A stretch of 64,000 bases of DNA from Euryodendron excelsum. Taxonomy: Eukaryota; Streptophyta; Magnoliopsida; Ericales; Pentaphylacaceae. The notes below the pieces were generated by a model, which worked only from the letters and a program-made list of their open reading frames with translations, ran no database searches and was not told where the DNA came from. Position numbers and translations under genes: made by a program. The stretch lies in the NCBI GenBank assembly GCA_033060915.1, contig CM065378.1:17023501-17087500 (forward strand). Direction: 5' to 3'. Position 1 is the first letter of the stretch. Every line of letters starts with the position of its first letter. Below, one piece after another: positions 10,606 to 22,437 of this stretch.

Positions 10606-12726
10606 GGAGAGAAAATTCTGTTGTACCATTTGATCAATGACACTAGAAGGGTTTGAAATTCATGAGGGACTTATTCTATCGTAAGAGAAAGAGTCATGTA
10701 ACACGATGTTCTGAACGCATTGGATAAACTTTCATAACCCATTAGTGTATCATTGTACGGTTAGTGGAACTTTGATTGTTTTATCAACCTTGACATTATG
10801 ATACGAGTGTTTTGTCTTATTGTAAAAGTAAAATGAAAAAAAACAATCTATTTGTATTTACATACCAAAATCTTGAGACTATGTCCAATTAGTCAAATCT
10901 TAAAAAACAACTTCATCCACGGCAAGTCATTTGTACGGATATGCGAGAATAAATGCTACAGATATAGCGCTTACCAAAATCTAAAAAATTTCTCTGAAAA
11001 TTGCCACAATGACTTCATGCAGTCTGGAAAAAAAAAAAAAAATTCGGGTACATCACAAAAGTGAGCTTAAATATGACTTGAATGGGAGCTAATGACTGTG
11101 AGTATATTTTGGACTAATGCTCTATTTGAAATTCAGATTTATTTAAATAAAAATAAAAGGAAAGGGTTGATGATTAGTTGCAAAGTAAAGAAAAATGAAT
11201 TTTTTTTTTCAATCACTAAATTCTTGATACACATAGCCAAAATAGAAATTGCGCGACAAGAGGTTGACGATCAGTTGCAAATCATCAAGCAACCTCGGCT
11301 TTTCGTTGCAGCCACTGCAATTTGCTGGCCTTGGATGATCTTGATTGGGTTCACCGAAGGGCTGCCCCTCCGTTGTGTTTTTCTTGTTTTTTTGGCTTCA
11401 GTCTTTTTTTTGTACCCAAAAAAAAAAAACAAATTAAGGAGAGATATCCAAAACTTTCACTTAAATTGGAGCGGCGTACTAATTGTAATATCCAAATAAA
11501 TTATAAGGTTCGTAGTCTCCTGATTTTGCAAACCCTATGGGGAATTGACCAAAATTTCAGCCTATGAAATATGAACAAATGACACTGGCTAGAAAAATTA
11601 ATCATGAATCAAATGATCTGCCAAAACTTGGGATTCTTGGTGGGGGCTTCACAATTTCACATCCTCCTAAAAGTCTCAGTTGCATGCGTTGCCACTAGGT
11701 AAGGAACTCTCTATCTCTCTCTCTCTCTCTCTCCACAACTCCGCCTGGCTTTGGGGATGAATTGGAAAATTTCACCCCTTGTGAAGCGCTTTGCAAACGT
11801 ATGATCATGAAATCATCCCTCGTAAGTCGACAAGACCAATGACCTATCACGCAAGACTAGCATCAAACAGAGCTTATCTAATGGTCATGACTCATGAGTA
11901 AATGACTACGCGACGAAGTTACAACGTAATGAGATGGGTCTGCATCATGAATATTTATGAGTTAAGAGGTAGGTGAAAAAATTTAAACATCGAGTGCTGG
12001 ATTGCGGATTTGCAGTACTTGGATTGCTTGATGGGTAAATTGAACTCTGGCCAGGTTTAGTAATTAATGGTGGTTTAGAGGCCAGAAGCAAGATCATGTG
12101 CTTGCACGAACAATGTAAAAGGAGGGTGGCTAGCTTAAGGTGGGAGGTCGTCAGAGAGGGTGCGACCAAAGCTTAATTGCTTGCAAAATCAAGTTCAGAA
12201 AATAACCACCACCATTGCGAGGGGCCTTGGGGTACCATTACCAACCACCATCCGCCATTTCGAGGGGCGGTCATGAGTGTCCTTTTCTTAAAAGCCTCCA
12301 CTGTCCCACACGCCTTATTTGCAAAATCTCACTCAGAAAAGTAAGGCTACTTTGGTGCAAAGATGAATTAAGATGCCAGGCTGTGTCCAAACAGAAAATC
12401 AAGATTTCATTAGCAGTAATGCTGTTGTTTTTCATTTTGGATATTTGTCTGGTAAGTTCATCACATTTTCATCATCACCGTATGCATTGCTTTTCTGCTT
12501 TTTGTTAATTAAAATTTGCCAGGGGCAGTGTCCTTAAATATTATTATTATTTTTTTTTTCTTAATGGTGATGGACTGTGTATAAGTAATCTCAGGAGTGC
12601 CGACAGTGCTTTTCATGTCTATACCCTTCTATTCTATCCAAAAAGAAAATGGGACTTTGGATTCTAGCTAGCTACCACTGAAAATAACTTTGTAACTCCA
12701 GTCTTCAACAGAGATGGCATAAATTT

Positions 12727-12847
12727 ATATATGCTCAATATGTATCTCACCAGAAGCAGGATATATATGCACAGAAGATTTTCATGGTGAGATACATATA
12801 TGCTCAATATGTATCTCAACAGAAGCAGGATATATATGCACAGAAGA
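12727..12847. repeat. 69-bp two-copy duplication with a 12-bp perfect hairpin
   Basis: A 52-base block (ATATATGCTCAATATGTATC through GCACAGAAGA) occurs at 12727-12778 and again at 12796-12847, period 69, with one mismatch by eye. At the start of the second copy TGAGATACATAT (12788-12799) and ATATGTATCTCA (12807-12818) form a perfect inverted repeat with a 7-base loop. The duplication probably arose by slippage at this hairpin. Confidence 0.9.
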
Positions 12848-13779
12848 GTCCTTGAATTCCAGAAAGAACATAAATGCTCCTAGTTTTCCTTGTTGGTGTC
12901 TGTTTTGCCCCGATTTTAACTCCAAGTGCGCGCAATTTATGAGCTGCATATTCGTTGTAGGCATTTTGGTAACTTCATGATAGGAACTACGAAGTCTGGT
13001 GGTATCTCCACATCCTGGTCTCTGCCTGTCTGCAAGCATCAACTCTATGCTCCTCAACCAGAAGGTTTTGCTAAATATAAGTTCTCATGTTCAATTTCAT
13101 CTCATGTTTTCTTGCAGTAGGCTATTATTCATGCAATATAAAAAATTTATACAGTTAATGTAAACGATAACTTTGCATGAGTTTAAAAGAGTAGTTGATT
13201 GAAGCTCTGGAGATACTGTGTAATAAAGAAAAACAAAAACAAAAATTTCTCTAGTCCTCTTCTAAGACTGAATTAAAAGTGACTTTGTGTTGGGCAATGT
13301 TGTTATTCGACATAACGGTAAACAAATTAAATGTCATCTTAATCGCTGCCAATATTAATGTTTAATTAACTTATCCCTGAAGATACCTTCTCTCATATTT
13401 CCCAGAAAATATTTAATTTCTTGCACTTTTTGAGTGTCTTAAAATCCACAAACCGTTCAGAAAAAAAGGCAAGCATGTGCAGCTGATCCATGATCTTCAC
13501 AAACTCAAACAGATCTAAAGCAAATCTTAGTTCACATCCAAAGCAGCACTTTTCTGATTTCAGACTCCAAAACAGTAAAGAAAACACATATCTCATATGT
13601 ATTACAACATATTCAACAATTACAAACTCCAAAACATATTTACTGCTCCAATCTCCCAAAAGATTTCTGGATTGGGATCCATTTGCAGAGATAGCTCAAC
13701 ATAACAGCAAAGAAAACATAGGCAGACAAAACATAAAAAAGTTAAACGAGGACAAAGTAGTAAAGACTAGCTAGTGATC

Positions 13780-14805
13780 TCAACTCATAATAAGATTACT
13801 GGATCGGATGGGGCTCTTTTGTTTCAGCAGTATCATCAGCTGAGCTTTTTGACACTCCAGCTTGGTACCCAAATGCCTGCTTTTAGATCCAATGGCTCGA
13901 ACCACTTTGGGGAATTCAACGAACCCTTTGATCCCTCGCTTGATATGTGGATTTTCGGGTTCTGGTGAGGCTCTTCGCTGAATGGATATAGAATTAACAA
14001 TGCCATTATTATCAACATTATAAGTTGACTTCTCACCCGAAACACACCTTACTGGTTCTCCTGAAAACCTATCGGCAGTACTAATAGGGGTGGCAATGGG
14101 CTGCGCATTGTCTCCTTGATTCTTCGGCTCCGGCTTGGAAGTTGATGAATACTCTGTTTGAATCCGTTTGGTTAATTCCAATTCTAACATCTTCTCTTCC
14201 AATAGAAGCTTCGCCTCAGTGAGCTTCATTTGAACTCGCTCTTCTCTGAACACCTCCGCCATTCGTAACATCTTTCTCTCTTCCTCCATCTCTTTCTTCA
14301 TTCTGTTGATCTCTGCTTTACCTGCTGAAATCTCCTTGGCGAGCTCTTCACATACTCGCTCCAAGGCCTCTCTTCCCTTTCTCTCCTCGGAGAGCTCTCT
14401 CGCCAGCCTCTTATTCATGGACTCCATTTTCTTACGAGCCTTCCGTTCGTATTCGAGCTCAGCTTTCAATTCAATGATCTGGGCTCTGGAGATCTCAAGT
14501 TCAGAGTCCATGATAGGCCTGATAAAGGTCAGATCCCAGAAAGATGCAGCAATCTTACGTGTCGATATAGGGAGATGGAGACGATGAAGTTGTTTATGAG
14601 TATGCTGTTCTTGCTCTTGTTCTTCTTCTTGTTGATGATGTTGATCTTGATGATGGCGATGTTGTTGCTGAGAATAATAAAATGGGTTCTCGTACAGCTT
14701 CCAGGTTGGGCAAGTGGAAGTGGTGATAGGTTCATCGGAAATGGACTCATTTCTGGGATTTTCTGTGCTTCTGATCATCATCGCCATCATCATCATCTCC
14801 TCCAT
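13780..14805 (-). CDS. BLT: BRANCHLESS TRICHOME-like coiled-coil protein
   Basis: A single-exon frame of 341 codons starts at the ATG at 14805 (MEEMMMMAMMIRSTEN). The N-terminus is low-complexity (Met, His, Gln and Glu runs up to residue 70). Residues about 101-218 form a long charged coiled coil (SELEISRAQIIELKAELEYE at 101-120). A conserved basic C-terminal block starts near residue 287 (IKRGIKGFVEFPKVVRAIGS) and ends with QKSPIRSSNLIMS. This layout matches the plant family of Arabidopsis BRANCHLESS TRICHOME, a coiled-coil protein needed for trichome branching that works with the cytoskeleton. The function here is inferred from the family. No membrane segment or signal peptide is seen. Confidence 0.8.
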   Translation of the reverse strand: MEEMMMMAMMIRSTENPRNESISDEPITTSTCPTWKLYENPFYYSQQQHRHHQDQHHQQEEEQEQEQHTHKQLHRLHLPISTRKIAASFWDLTFIRPIMDSELEISRAQIIELKAELEYERKARKKMESMNKRLARELSEERKGREALERVCEELAKEISAGKAEINRMKKEMEEERKMLRMAEVFREERVQMKLTEAKLLLEEKMLELELTKRIQTEYSSTSKPEPKNQGDNAQPIATPISTADRFSGEPVRCVSGEKSTYNVDNNGIVNSISIQRRASPEPENPHIKRGIKGFVEFPKVVRAIGSKSRHLGTKLECQKAQLMILLKQKSPIRSSNLIMS

Positions 14806-17800
14806 TTGGCTTTCAAGCTTTCTTTGTTATACTTTCTCTACCCGCCTTTTCTTCGGAATAAGCTTTTCTTCTGCTTTTGCTTTTCGGTAGTGTTTTCTAA
14901 TGGGTAGGTCCATTCTCTATCTATTCTGTAAGCTACTTTGAAGAAGTGGATTGTAAAAGGGAAAGATGCATCACATGCACCTCATCGCAATTAATAGTAG
15001 TAGTGGAATGGTGGAGGTAGCCTCTTGTCTAAGTCGTCCTTTGATCCGTCCCCATCTCTCTCTCTCTCTCTCTCTCAACTGGCCAGCCACTGGTGCTTCT
15101 TGTTTCCATGAACTACGTTCCCTTTACTACTTAAATCCATGAGCTTTTAAACTATACTAATGTCATTACTCTGTTCCTTCTTCTTCATGGGTAAAACGCA
15201 AAACCGTTTCTTCTCGTTTCATCGACAATCAAGCGCCAAACTCTCTCCTTAGTCATCCTGACATCGTGGGTCATTGGCAACACCAATTATAAAGCAGTAA
15301 AACAATCTCTTGAATCTTGCATCAGAATAATTTTTAATAGGAGATTAAAGAAAGTTTCTGCAATTCATCGGAAGAAAACAGAGTTTGGAGAATTGAGTGC
15401 GAATCTTTGAGCTCTCTCTACTCAATTACATTTTATGTGAGACTTTAATTTACATAAGAGGTCGGTCTTTATTCATAAAGTCATGAATTAATAGAGTTTG
15501 TACCATGCACAGTTCATAGCACTTTAATTTATATGCTGCGAAACGGAACTATACTGAATTATTCTTATCAGATGCCTTTCAACTCTATTCCGTTTTCGTT
15601 AGTTGATCAACTGTCTTGTCATATGAATATGGTTCGGCCTTATCCAGCCCTTGGTACTGTGACATTGGCATATGCCTCCTAAATCGGAGAACAGATTAAC
15701 GGAGTTACAGAATCTCAAAACAGAGGCTTTACATGAGTCAACTTAATTAACCTAGTTGCTAAGGGTAAAGAAATTGCCTACGACAAAACTCGAAAGTAAG
15801 ATGGATTAATATGGCCCATCTCAGGATTTCCAAAGTCATGGATTGAGCATTCGTCGGTTCAAATCAGTCATTTTCTGCAAACAGCAGGGCATGAATGCAG
15901 TGTAATACACGGAGGAAACAACTTTAATGTCCCTTGGAAGCACCATATAAACTCTCTCAAATTGGGGTGATAGAGACTTCCTTTTCATATGCCACAAAAT
16001 GGGGATAATAATACATAGGATCTACCTGAAATTATGCTTAGACACAGCACAATTACAAAACAAGGTTCATGTATCAGTAACAATGATTAGCAAGGATTTT
16101 CAATCTTTCTTTCTTTCTTCTTTTTATTCCCTTTCAAATGGTTCTCTATTTTAAATGTTGAGGTTTGAGAGCCCTAAAGCTACACGAATTTAGATTGAAT
16201 TGGGTTTCATCAAGAGGATTCCAAAGCACAAATACATTAAATAGGTCTTATTCACATCAATTAGCGAGATTCAGCTGATATGTCATACATCAGCGAAAGA
16301 GTAATCCATAGTCACGACTATGGATAGCATTTTTTAAGAATAAATACACAAGAGATGCTATAAGGGCTAACATGTGGGGCCCAACGATTGTCTATTTATT
16401 TAAGCTCCACATGGATGTCTGCTGGCTCTGTCCCCAGCCCCTATGATCCTAGCTCCCAACATCTCTTTAATTGGTGTTAATTTTACTTGTAAATTTAGCG
16501 ACTACAATTATAGATGTCTATTACAATTTGGCACCACCAAACAACGGAAAACCTCTGCACCTAATCTAACGCACACGTATGGTTATCACGGATCACGGGG
16601 CTGCACATGAGCTACCGTTTCATAATGCCAATGAGGTGTTGGTTGGACCGCCAAAGCTGGACCAGACCCCATATGGTCAGTCCCACAATAAAAGCGGTTG
16701 GTGCGCCATTTAAAATAATAATTAGCTGTAGAATATGGTGTTTGGGATATATTGAGAAACCTTTACTCATCATGACTGATTTTTTTTTTTCCTTTTTATT
16801 TTTCAGCTACATGAAGAATAGACATACATTGAGATATGGGGATGTTGGTGCCGGAGTTGGAGGGACTTCATGAGCCAACTCTGGAGACCCTGTGACAAAG
16901 TCACAAAGTATAAGTTAAGTCCTAAAATTCTTCCAATCTATGCTCCAGTCTTCTTCGAACTGAGAGTTAATACTTGTCAAATTTACGAATTCAAATAGTC
17001 AAATCTCTAAATTTTAATTTGGATCAATAGTTACTTATCACATCTATTGTTGTCGTATTAAATTAAAACATGTAATGACGTGTCTTTTATTAAAATTTTA
17101 TATAAAAAGCTTTAGTAATTTAATAAAGAAAATATTATTATTTCTTTTATTTATTTTAAATATTATAAATTGAGGTATGTATGAAGAAATTGAGGTACAT
17201 TTCAAGAAATTAAAAATTATTTTACAAATATCTATATGTCGTACATTTATATTTAAATATGTAAGTGTCCGCAAGCTTTAGAGTTGCTGCTGCTCCATAT
17301 AAATGACCAAGCCAATCCCAGTAAGAGAATTGGAGTGCACTGTGCATAGGACATAAAACTTCCACTGAGAAGCCTTTTATCATCAATCAAAAGCTATTAT
17401 GACCTTCCTTCAACAAAGCATACAAGTGTAGACCGCTCCGGAAGATTTGGTCAGTCCATGCTGTCAGTTGCATGACATGCGTCCAATCAGTCTCATCTTT
17501 TTCCCTAGGCTTTTATCAAAAGAGGCATGTCATATGCTTACACATGCAAGATTGAAGAACCCTTTATATGAATAGAGATGCACATGTCTTCTACAACCAA
17601 AAAAGAAAAAAAGGACCCATGTTCTCCTCAGACATGTTGCTTTGGCCATGGACATGGACCGTAGCTATATAAGGATCCCGAGAAAAAAAGGTGAAAACAG
17701 TTGGATGGCAATTTTTTGAAGAAATTAATCATCATTCAACATATGGCTAGGGGAACATACAAAAACTAACTTCAGTACAAATATAAGACATATATGGAAT

Positions 17801-18317
17801 GCGCGGGGATACTATTACTTTCTCCAAAAACTTGAGGTCGGCACAACCAAGGAAAGTTTGATGGGTCACTCCAAGTTGGTTTCATTTTCCCAATAAATTC
17901 ACGACCTGAAGAAGAAAAGGAAAATGAAGAAAGTTGCCGAAATTTAGGTGTTGTACGTCAAGTTGCCCATGCATGGAAGACTGGAAGTCCACACTGAAAT
18001 TGCTTCTGTGATAACAATGTGAGAGAAAGAGAGGGTTTTCAGTGATTAAAATTTGGAACTGGTCAATTTTGTCCAAGGAAATTACATATCTTACGAAATT
18101 TCTAGTTGGAGCTAAAATATATGAACCATCAATAGAATCACTGTGGCAGCGGGCTCTACCTGCTGTACACAACAAGGAGGCAATTAATTCCTACATCACC
18201 ACCACCAAACGGTTGCCCCATGCCCATGCATTAATATCAGCCAGCGATGCAGTAAAAATAGTTGGAGAGAGAAAACAAAGAGAGGCTTCTTTCATAGAAT
18301 GATTCCCTCCACAAATG
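14806..18317. other. Intergenic stretch, no gene recognised
   Basis: It begins with the 5' flank of the BLT-like gene, including a (CT)n run at about 15055-15076. The rest is AT-rich single-copy-looking sequence. The small frames at 16607-16873 and 17882-18302 lack motifs and have intergenic composition. I saw no tRNA or known microRNA sequence. Confidence 0.6.
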
Positions 18318-18453
18318 AAAAAATGGAGCATTTCTCCTTGAATTTATTATGATTGGAGTCTGATGGGTAGGACGTCCACGATTCTCTACATGGATGAAAT
18401 AATGGAGCGGTTCTGCTTGAATTCGTGATGATTGGAGTCTGATAGGTAGACGC
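18318..18453. repeat. Diverged two-copy tandem repeat, ~77-bp period
   Basis: Two related blocks, about 18318-18376 and 18395-18453, share GATTGGAGTCTGAT, GGTAG and AATGGAGC motifs with several substitutions. No coding content is recognised. Confidence 0.7.
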
Positions 18454-18490
18454 AGAACTGCTAGGTACGTGTTAAGATCAAGATGACTAA

Positions 18491-18657
18491 GAGCCAGTTT
18501 GGTATAATTTTTTCGCTTAATTTTTATTAAGTTTATAAATAAAAAAGTCAAATTTTTTTACTTTTTTACTTCTCTTTAACTAAAACAAAATTTAAAAAGT
18601 AAATTTACTTATAAACTTGAAAGAAAACTTAATTAAAAAGCTGTACTAAACAGGAAG
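18491..18657. mobile_element. hAT-like MITE, family copy 1
   Basis: About 167 bp bounded by an imperfect terminal inverted repeat (GCCAGTTTGGTATAATTTTTT and, inverted, CTTCCTGTTTAGTACAGCTTTTT). The inside is A/T-rich with TTATAAATAAAAAAGT-type blocks. The same ends and inner blocks recur at 29149-29300 and 31510-31730. The GTTTGGTA end is common in plant hAT MITEs. Confidence 0.55.
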
Positions 18658-19633
18658 TCATCTCAGATGAATTGGTTAAATCACAAACTTAAATAAGACT
18701 CCTGGCTAAACCACTAATTTCTCTCTGTCTCTCTCTCCAGAAAAAGCGAGGAAAACCAAATGAAGTATGGTACAAATTCCAGTTAAAAACGAGAGGGCAG
18801 TATCTAAGGCTCGTACAACTTAACTCGACAGGAAGAAAGTAAGAAAAGGAATATACAAGCAAAATGGGGAATTAATGGTTTGGTCCCACAGCAGTTTTTG
18901 ATCTGTTGCGGCGTACAAGCACACATCACTTGTGAGATTCATCATGAGCAGCTAAGTGCCAACTGCCGTTGGCTGCATCTGAAGTAGTAACAATAAAAAC
19001 AAATGAACAATTACAAAAAAAGTCTGCACACAAAATATCGAAAGAGGCACGAAGAAAGAATTGGAAGACGACTAAGATGTTGAGATGCTCGGGCAATAAG
19101 ATGAATATTTGAAGTATAAATCCACTAAACCTAATAAAGTACATGACAACCTGAATAGATGAGATAGTTACCAGCTACAGAAAATTAAATTTGTATTATT
19201 TCCAATTTATTTTTAAACATAAGAAACTTGAACAATATAAATATGAATTGAGATAGTTCAATGCACATTGACCTGGTAATCAGTCACATTACGACCCTAT
19301 AACATGCATTTGCAGTTTAAGATGTCAATCCGATAAAAAGTTTTTTCGTGCTTCATGAATCTATGTGTGTCTGAAGATCATAAAAAGGATGGTCATCCTC
19401 TAAAATTGACACAAAAGGTTTGATATTTGTACTTCCACAAACTACTAAATTCACAGAAACATAGGAAAAGGCTATGGAATTAAAGTGCTGGCTCAAGTAC
19501 AACATTTATAGAAAATCAACAATTTGTGAAGAGAAAGATAACAGTCAAAGCAAACTGGATGGCTTGTAATAAAGGTTTGGCCTCTACCTCAACCCCCAAC
19601 TTGATCACGGCAGTGAGACTTCTTTGCAATATA
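18658..19633. other. 3' flank of the seven-transmembrane gene
   Basis: AT-rich sequence with no gene recognised. The part nearest 19633 should contain the 3' UTR and poly(A) site of the minus-strand gene. Confidence 0.6.
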
Positions 19634-20941
19634 TCACAATTCAAACTCGTCTTCAAGTTTCAATGCTTCAGCTGCAGCTTCCTCCTCTTCATCATCAACC
19701 ACAAAATATGGATTATGGGCCTCGGGCTTAAAATTCCAACCAGTAAACACATAGAAAGCAAGTGTTGCCAATTCCCCAGCCACCACGCTGGTCCAAAGGT
19801 ACCTATAAGAGGTAATCGTCTCCAATGCATATATCACAACCCGCGTGAAATAAATGTAGCAAATCACCACAATATAGTATTGGCGGAACAGAGTCAATTT
19901 CATCAAATTCACAGCTGCTTTCCCATCAGTGCGTGCTGCCTCGCGCAAATTCTTAATTGACCACACAATAGGGAACAAAATTGCGCAGCAGCAAACAATA
20001 TCTACTAACAAAAACACCTGCTTCCAGGTAACCCAACCCTGTCCATATGGCCCAGTCTCATCGATCACAACTTGAGCAATATTCGCAACAACCTGAAGTG
20101 GAATCACAATCATCAAAACCTTCTTTTCCTTATCCTGTAAATACGGCTTCAAGAAGGACCAACCGGTCCCAATAAATACAATTAATGTAAACAAAGTAAT
20201 TCCTTTCAAAAAGCTGAATATGTAGAACAAAACATCCCAACCGTGTGCACTACCGGTTCGCTTAATGTACGATTTGTCCTCAGCCTCACACAACAGGTTC
20301 AATGCTTTCAAGATCACAACAGCGAGCATGAAGAAATGAATTCCGAACACAGTCAAACGCTTCTTATAGAGAACATATATCCAAGCACCGGCCAAAGAGA
20401 AATATATAAGCGAGAACAGGAAATAAACCCTAGGGAGAACAGTCCTACCGGCCGATAAGTAGTCGCGGCTTTCGGTCTTGCCATCGAGGTTGTACATCGC
20501 GGATTGGACGTTCATCGAGACCTTGAACTGTGGAAGGCAATTGGCGAAGACGAGGGAGTACTGATCGGCGTCGTTTTGGGGATAGATGGTATCGAAACGC
20601 TTGGCTCCGTTGAGGGAATTGAAGGTATAAACTAGCTTGATGAGATTGGATTGGAGGGCGCAGGTGATATCTGCTTCTTCGATCTGTTGAAGCACGTGAA
20701 GCCATGAGTCCCTGGTGCAGAGGAAGAACCCAACGTTGGAGAGGTCGAGGTTTGGGCTAGGGTTGGAGACCGAGATCTGAGAGACGTTGAGCTCAAGACG
20801 GCCTCGGTGAGTGAATCCGAACTCGTCGAAAGGGATGATGGGACGGTCGTCGGATCGGATCTCGGAGAAACGGATCTCCCCGAAGCATAGAGAGAATGAG
20901 AGAGAGAGGAAGACGAGGAGGAGAGAGGAAGGAACGGCCAT
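19634..20941 (-). CDS. Lung-7TM/GPR107-type seven-transmembrane protein (CAND6/7-like)
   Basis: A single-exon frame of 435 codons with ATG at 20941. Residues 1-21 are a clear signal peptide (MAVPSSLLLVFLSLSFSLCF then GEIRF). Residues 22-170 form an extracytoplasmic domain with Cys residues at 75, 94 and 135 and an N-x-S site (NVS, 52-54). Seven hydrophobic segments follow between about 171 and 402, separated by short basic loops. The tail after GWNFKPEAHNPYF is strongly acidic (DDEEEE ... LEDEFEL). This matches the GPR107/GPR108 family (GOST proteins); in Arabidopsis the closest named members are the candidate G-protein-coupled receptors CAND6 and CAND7. Family members localise to Golgi or endosomal membranes and act in trafficking or signalling; a receptor role is not proven. 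Length is typical of the family. Confidence 0.92.
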   Translation of the reverse strand: MAVPSSLLLVFLSLSFSLCFGEIRFSEIRSDDRPIIPFDEFGFTHRGRLELNVSQISVSNPSPNLDLSNVGFFLCTRDSWLHVLQQIEEADITCALQSNLIKLVYTFNSLNGAKRFDTIYPQNDADQYSLVFANCLPQFKVSMNVQSAMYNLDGKTESRDYLSAGRTVLPRVYFLFSLIYFSLAGAWIYVLYKKRLTVFGIHFFMLAVVILKALNLLCEAEDKSYIKRTGSAHGWDVLFYIFSFLKGITLFTLIVFIGTGWSFLKPYLQDKEKKVLMIVIPLQVVANIAQVVIDETGPYGQGWVTWKQVFLLVDIVCCCAILFPIVWSIKNLREAARTDGKAAVNLMKLTLFRQYYIVVICYIYFTRVVIYALETITSYRYLWTSVVAGELATLAFYVFTGWNFKPEAHNPYFVVDDEEEEAAAEALKLEDEFEL

Positions 20942-21730
20942 GGTCTCCCAATATCTATGATTCTATCTGATCTGAGAAGGATTCTTCAGTACTCAGATCT
21001 CAGAGCTGTGATTTTTTTCTCCTTCTGTAAAGATTGAAGAACTTGAAGCCCATCAAATTAAATAAATAAATTAACGTTAACACCTCACCCCATATTTGTT
21101 GATGGCTAATAGTATTGTGAAGGCTTCTCCTAAAAGCTTGTTAAAGAGCCCAACCGCTGAAAATGTAGTATTTTACTCGTGAATGCAGTACTACATATTG
21201 GCGTAGACTCATTATATCCATTTCTTTTCTCCATATTTTTTTGTTTTCTCTTCCTTTCTTTTTATAACCTTTTTGGAACATTCGGAAATGATGAGAAAGA
21301 AAATAAAAAAATTCCATTGGTTTTTAGTTTGAGGAGAAGACAAAGAAAATCTAAAAAAAAAGGAAGAAAAGTAATTTTTATTTTTTTTTGCAATTTTCGT
21401 TTAATATTTATTCTCCTATTTTATTTTATTTTTTCTTTCATTTTATTTAGAATCAGACAAAAAAATAATAATCACTGGTTAAAGGAAATACAACTTTCAC
21501 AGTAAGTATAAATTGAATTGAAAGAGTAAAGGAAAGTTTTAGAAAGTGGCCACCCAAGCTCAAACATTTTGCTTCAACTTAATTGGTCAATATTTAATTG
21601 TGGGTTTAAAGAATTTTCCATTGTATGAGCATTCTAATAGTGCTCCCCCTCTTGGAAGACCCTTTTCATTGAGCCTATATTTCTGTATGAACTTATTTTT
21701 CTCATATCAAACAGGTGATCTTTGTATGAG

Positions 21731-21761
<31 letters not shown>

Positions 21762-22354
21762 GTCTAATGCAAAACAAAAGTTGGTGAATTAACTTCTTTA
21801 TCCTCATGTGACCATGTCTCTCACAATTCCTCCTTGTTGCTTCATTTTTCATAATAGAAGAACAAAAATACTAGTTAGAAGAATTATAACATATGAAGAA
21901 CCAAACCACAACGAAATTCCCAAACCAAAAAGAAAAGGAAAGAACATCTACATATATCCTTTATCTATATGTGTAGTTTCTTCAGCTTTACTCCGTTTAT
22001 TGCTCATATTATGTATATTCTTAAAGAGAAAATTGTGCAGAATATTGGAAGGATTGCTTTAAGCAAATCACATAACAATGAACGGGCAAATGTGTGCCTG
22101 GGTTGTATTTTAACTCACAAGGCCTGACTAATTAGTGGAAGAAAGGCACCGTTAGTGCAGCATTGAATTCTGTAGCCCACTTTGTGAGTGTTGGTGGAAA
22201 CAATTTCCCAAACTGCAACAATGTAAATGTTGAAACCGTCATTATTGATCAGAAAGATTACATCATATACCAACCAAAGATATATATAATATGTACACAG
22301 ACCTCACAAAGTAATGGGGATAAATAAATAAATAAAGCAAAACGTCTTCAAAAA
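20942..22354. other. Intergenic stretch
   Basis: It contains the 5' flank of the seven-transmembrane gene, T-rich simple sequence around 21200-21460, and a ~30-base poly-T run at about 21728-21760. Short frames here are low-complexity. Nothing else is recognised before the tRNA. Confidence 0.6.
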
Positions 22355-22437
22355 GCTGGTTTGCCCGAGAGGTTAAGGGGGAAGACTTAAGATCTTCTGC
22401 ACATAAGTGCGCATGGGTTCGAACCCCATAGCCAGCA
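22355..22437 (+). tRNA. tRNA-Leu (anticodon UAA)
   Basis: An 83-base class II tRNA. The acceptor stem GCTGGTT pairs with AGCCAGC, followed by discriminator A. The D-arm is CCCGAGAGGTTAAGGGG, the anticodon stem GAAGA/TCTTC has loop CTTAAGA with anticodon TAA at 22388-22390, a long variable arm (TGCACATAAGTGCG) is typical of tRNA-Leu, and the T-arm GGGTTCGAACCCC is canonical. CCA is not encoded, as expected for a nuclear gene. A T-rich run (CTATTTTTTTT) downstream fits a polymerase III terminator. Confidence 0.96.

Larger units (their letters stand above)
9281..13779. other. Intergenic stretch between GRF and the BLT-like gene
   Basis: The first ~150 bases are the GRF 5' leader and promoter. 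No other gene is supported. It holds a possible tRNA-derived SINE (about 10455-10605), a (CT)n run near 11710-11734, and a 69-bp duplication with a perfect hairpin (12727-12847). The open frames near 11092-11567 and 12215-12508 have coding-unlike composition and no recognisable motif. Confidence 0.6.

Noticed and set aside
11092..11567. Hydrophobic frames of 81-135 codons
   Set aside because: AT-rich homopolymer-containing sequence, no family match, no splice or promoter context.
14575..14907. 110-codon plus-strand frame rich in Leu and His
   Set aside because: Antisense to the Gln/His-rich start of the BLT-like gene; composition only.
19526..19960. 144-codon plus-strand frame
   Set aside because: Antisense to the seven-transmembrane gene and lacks any motif.
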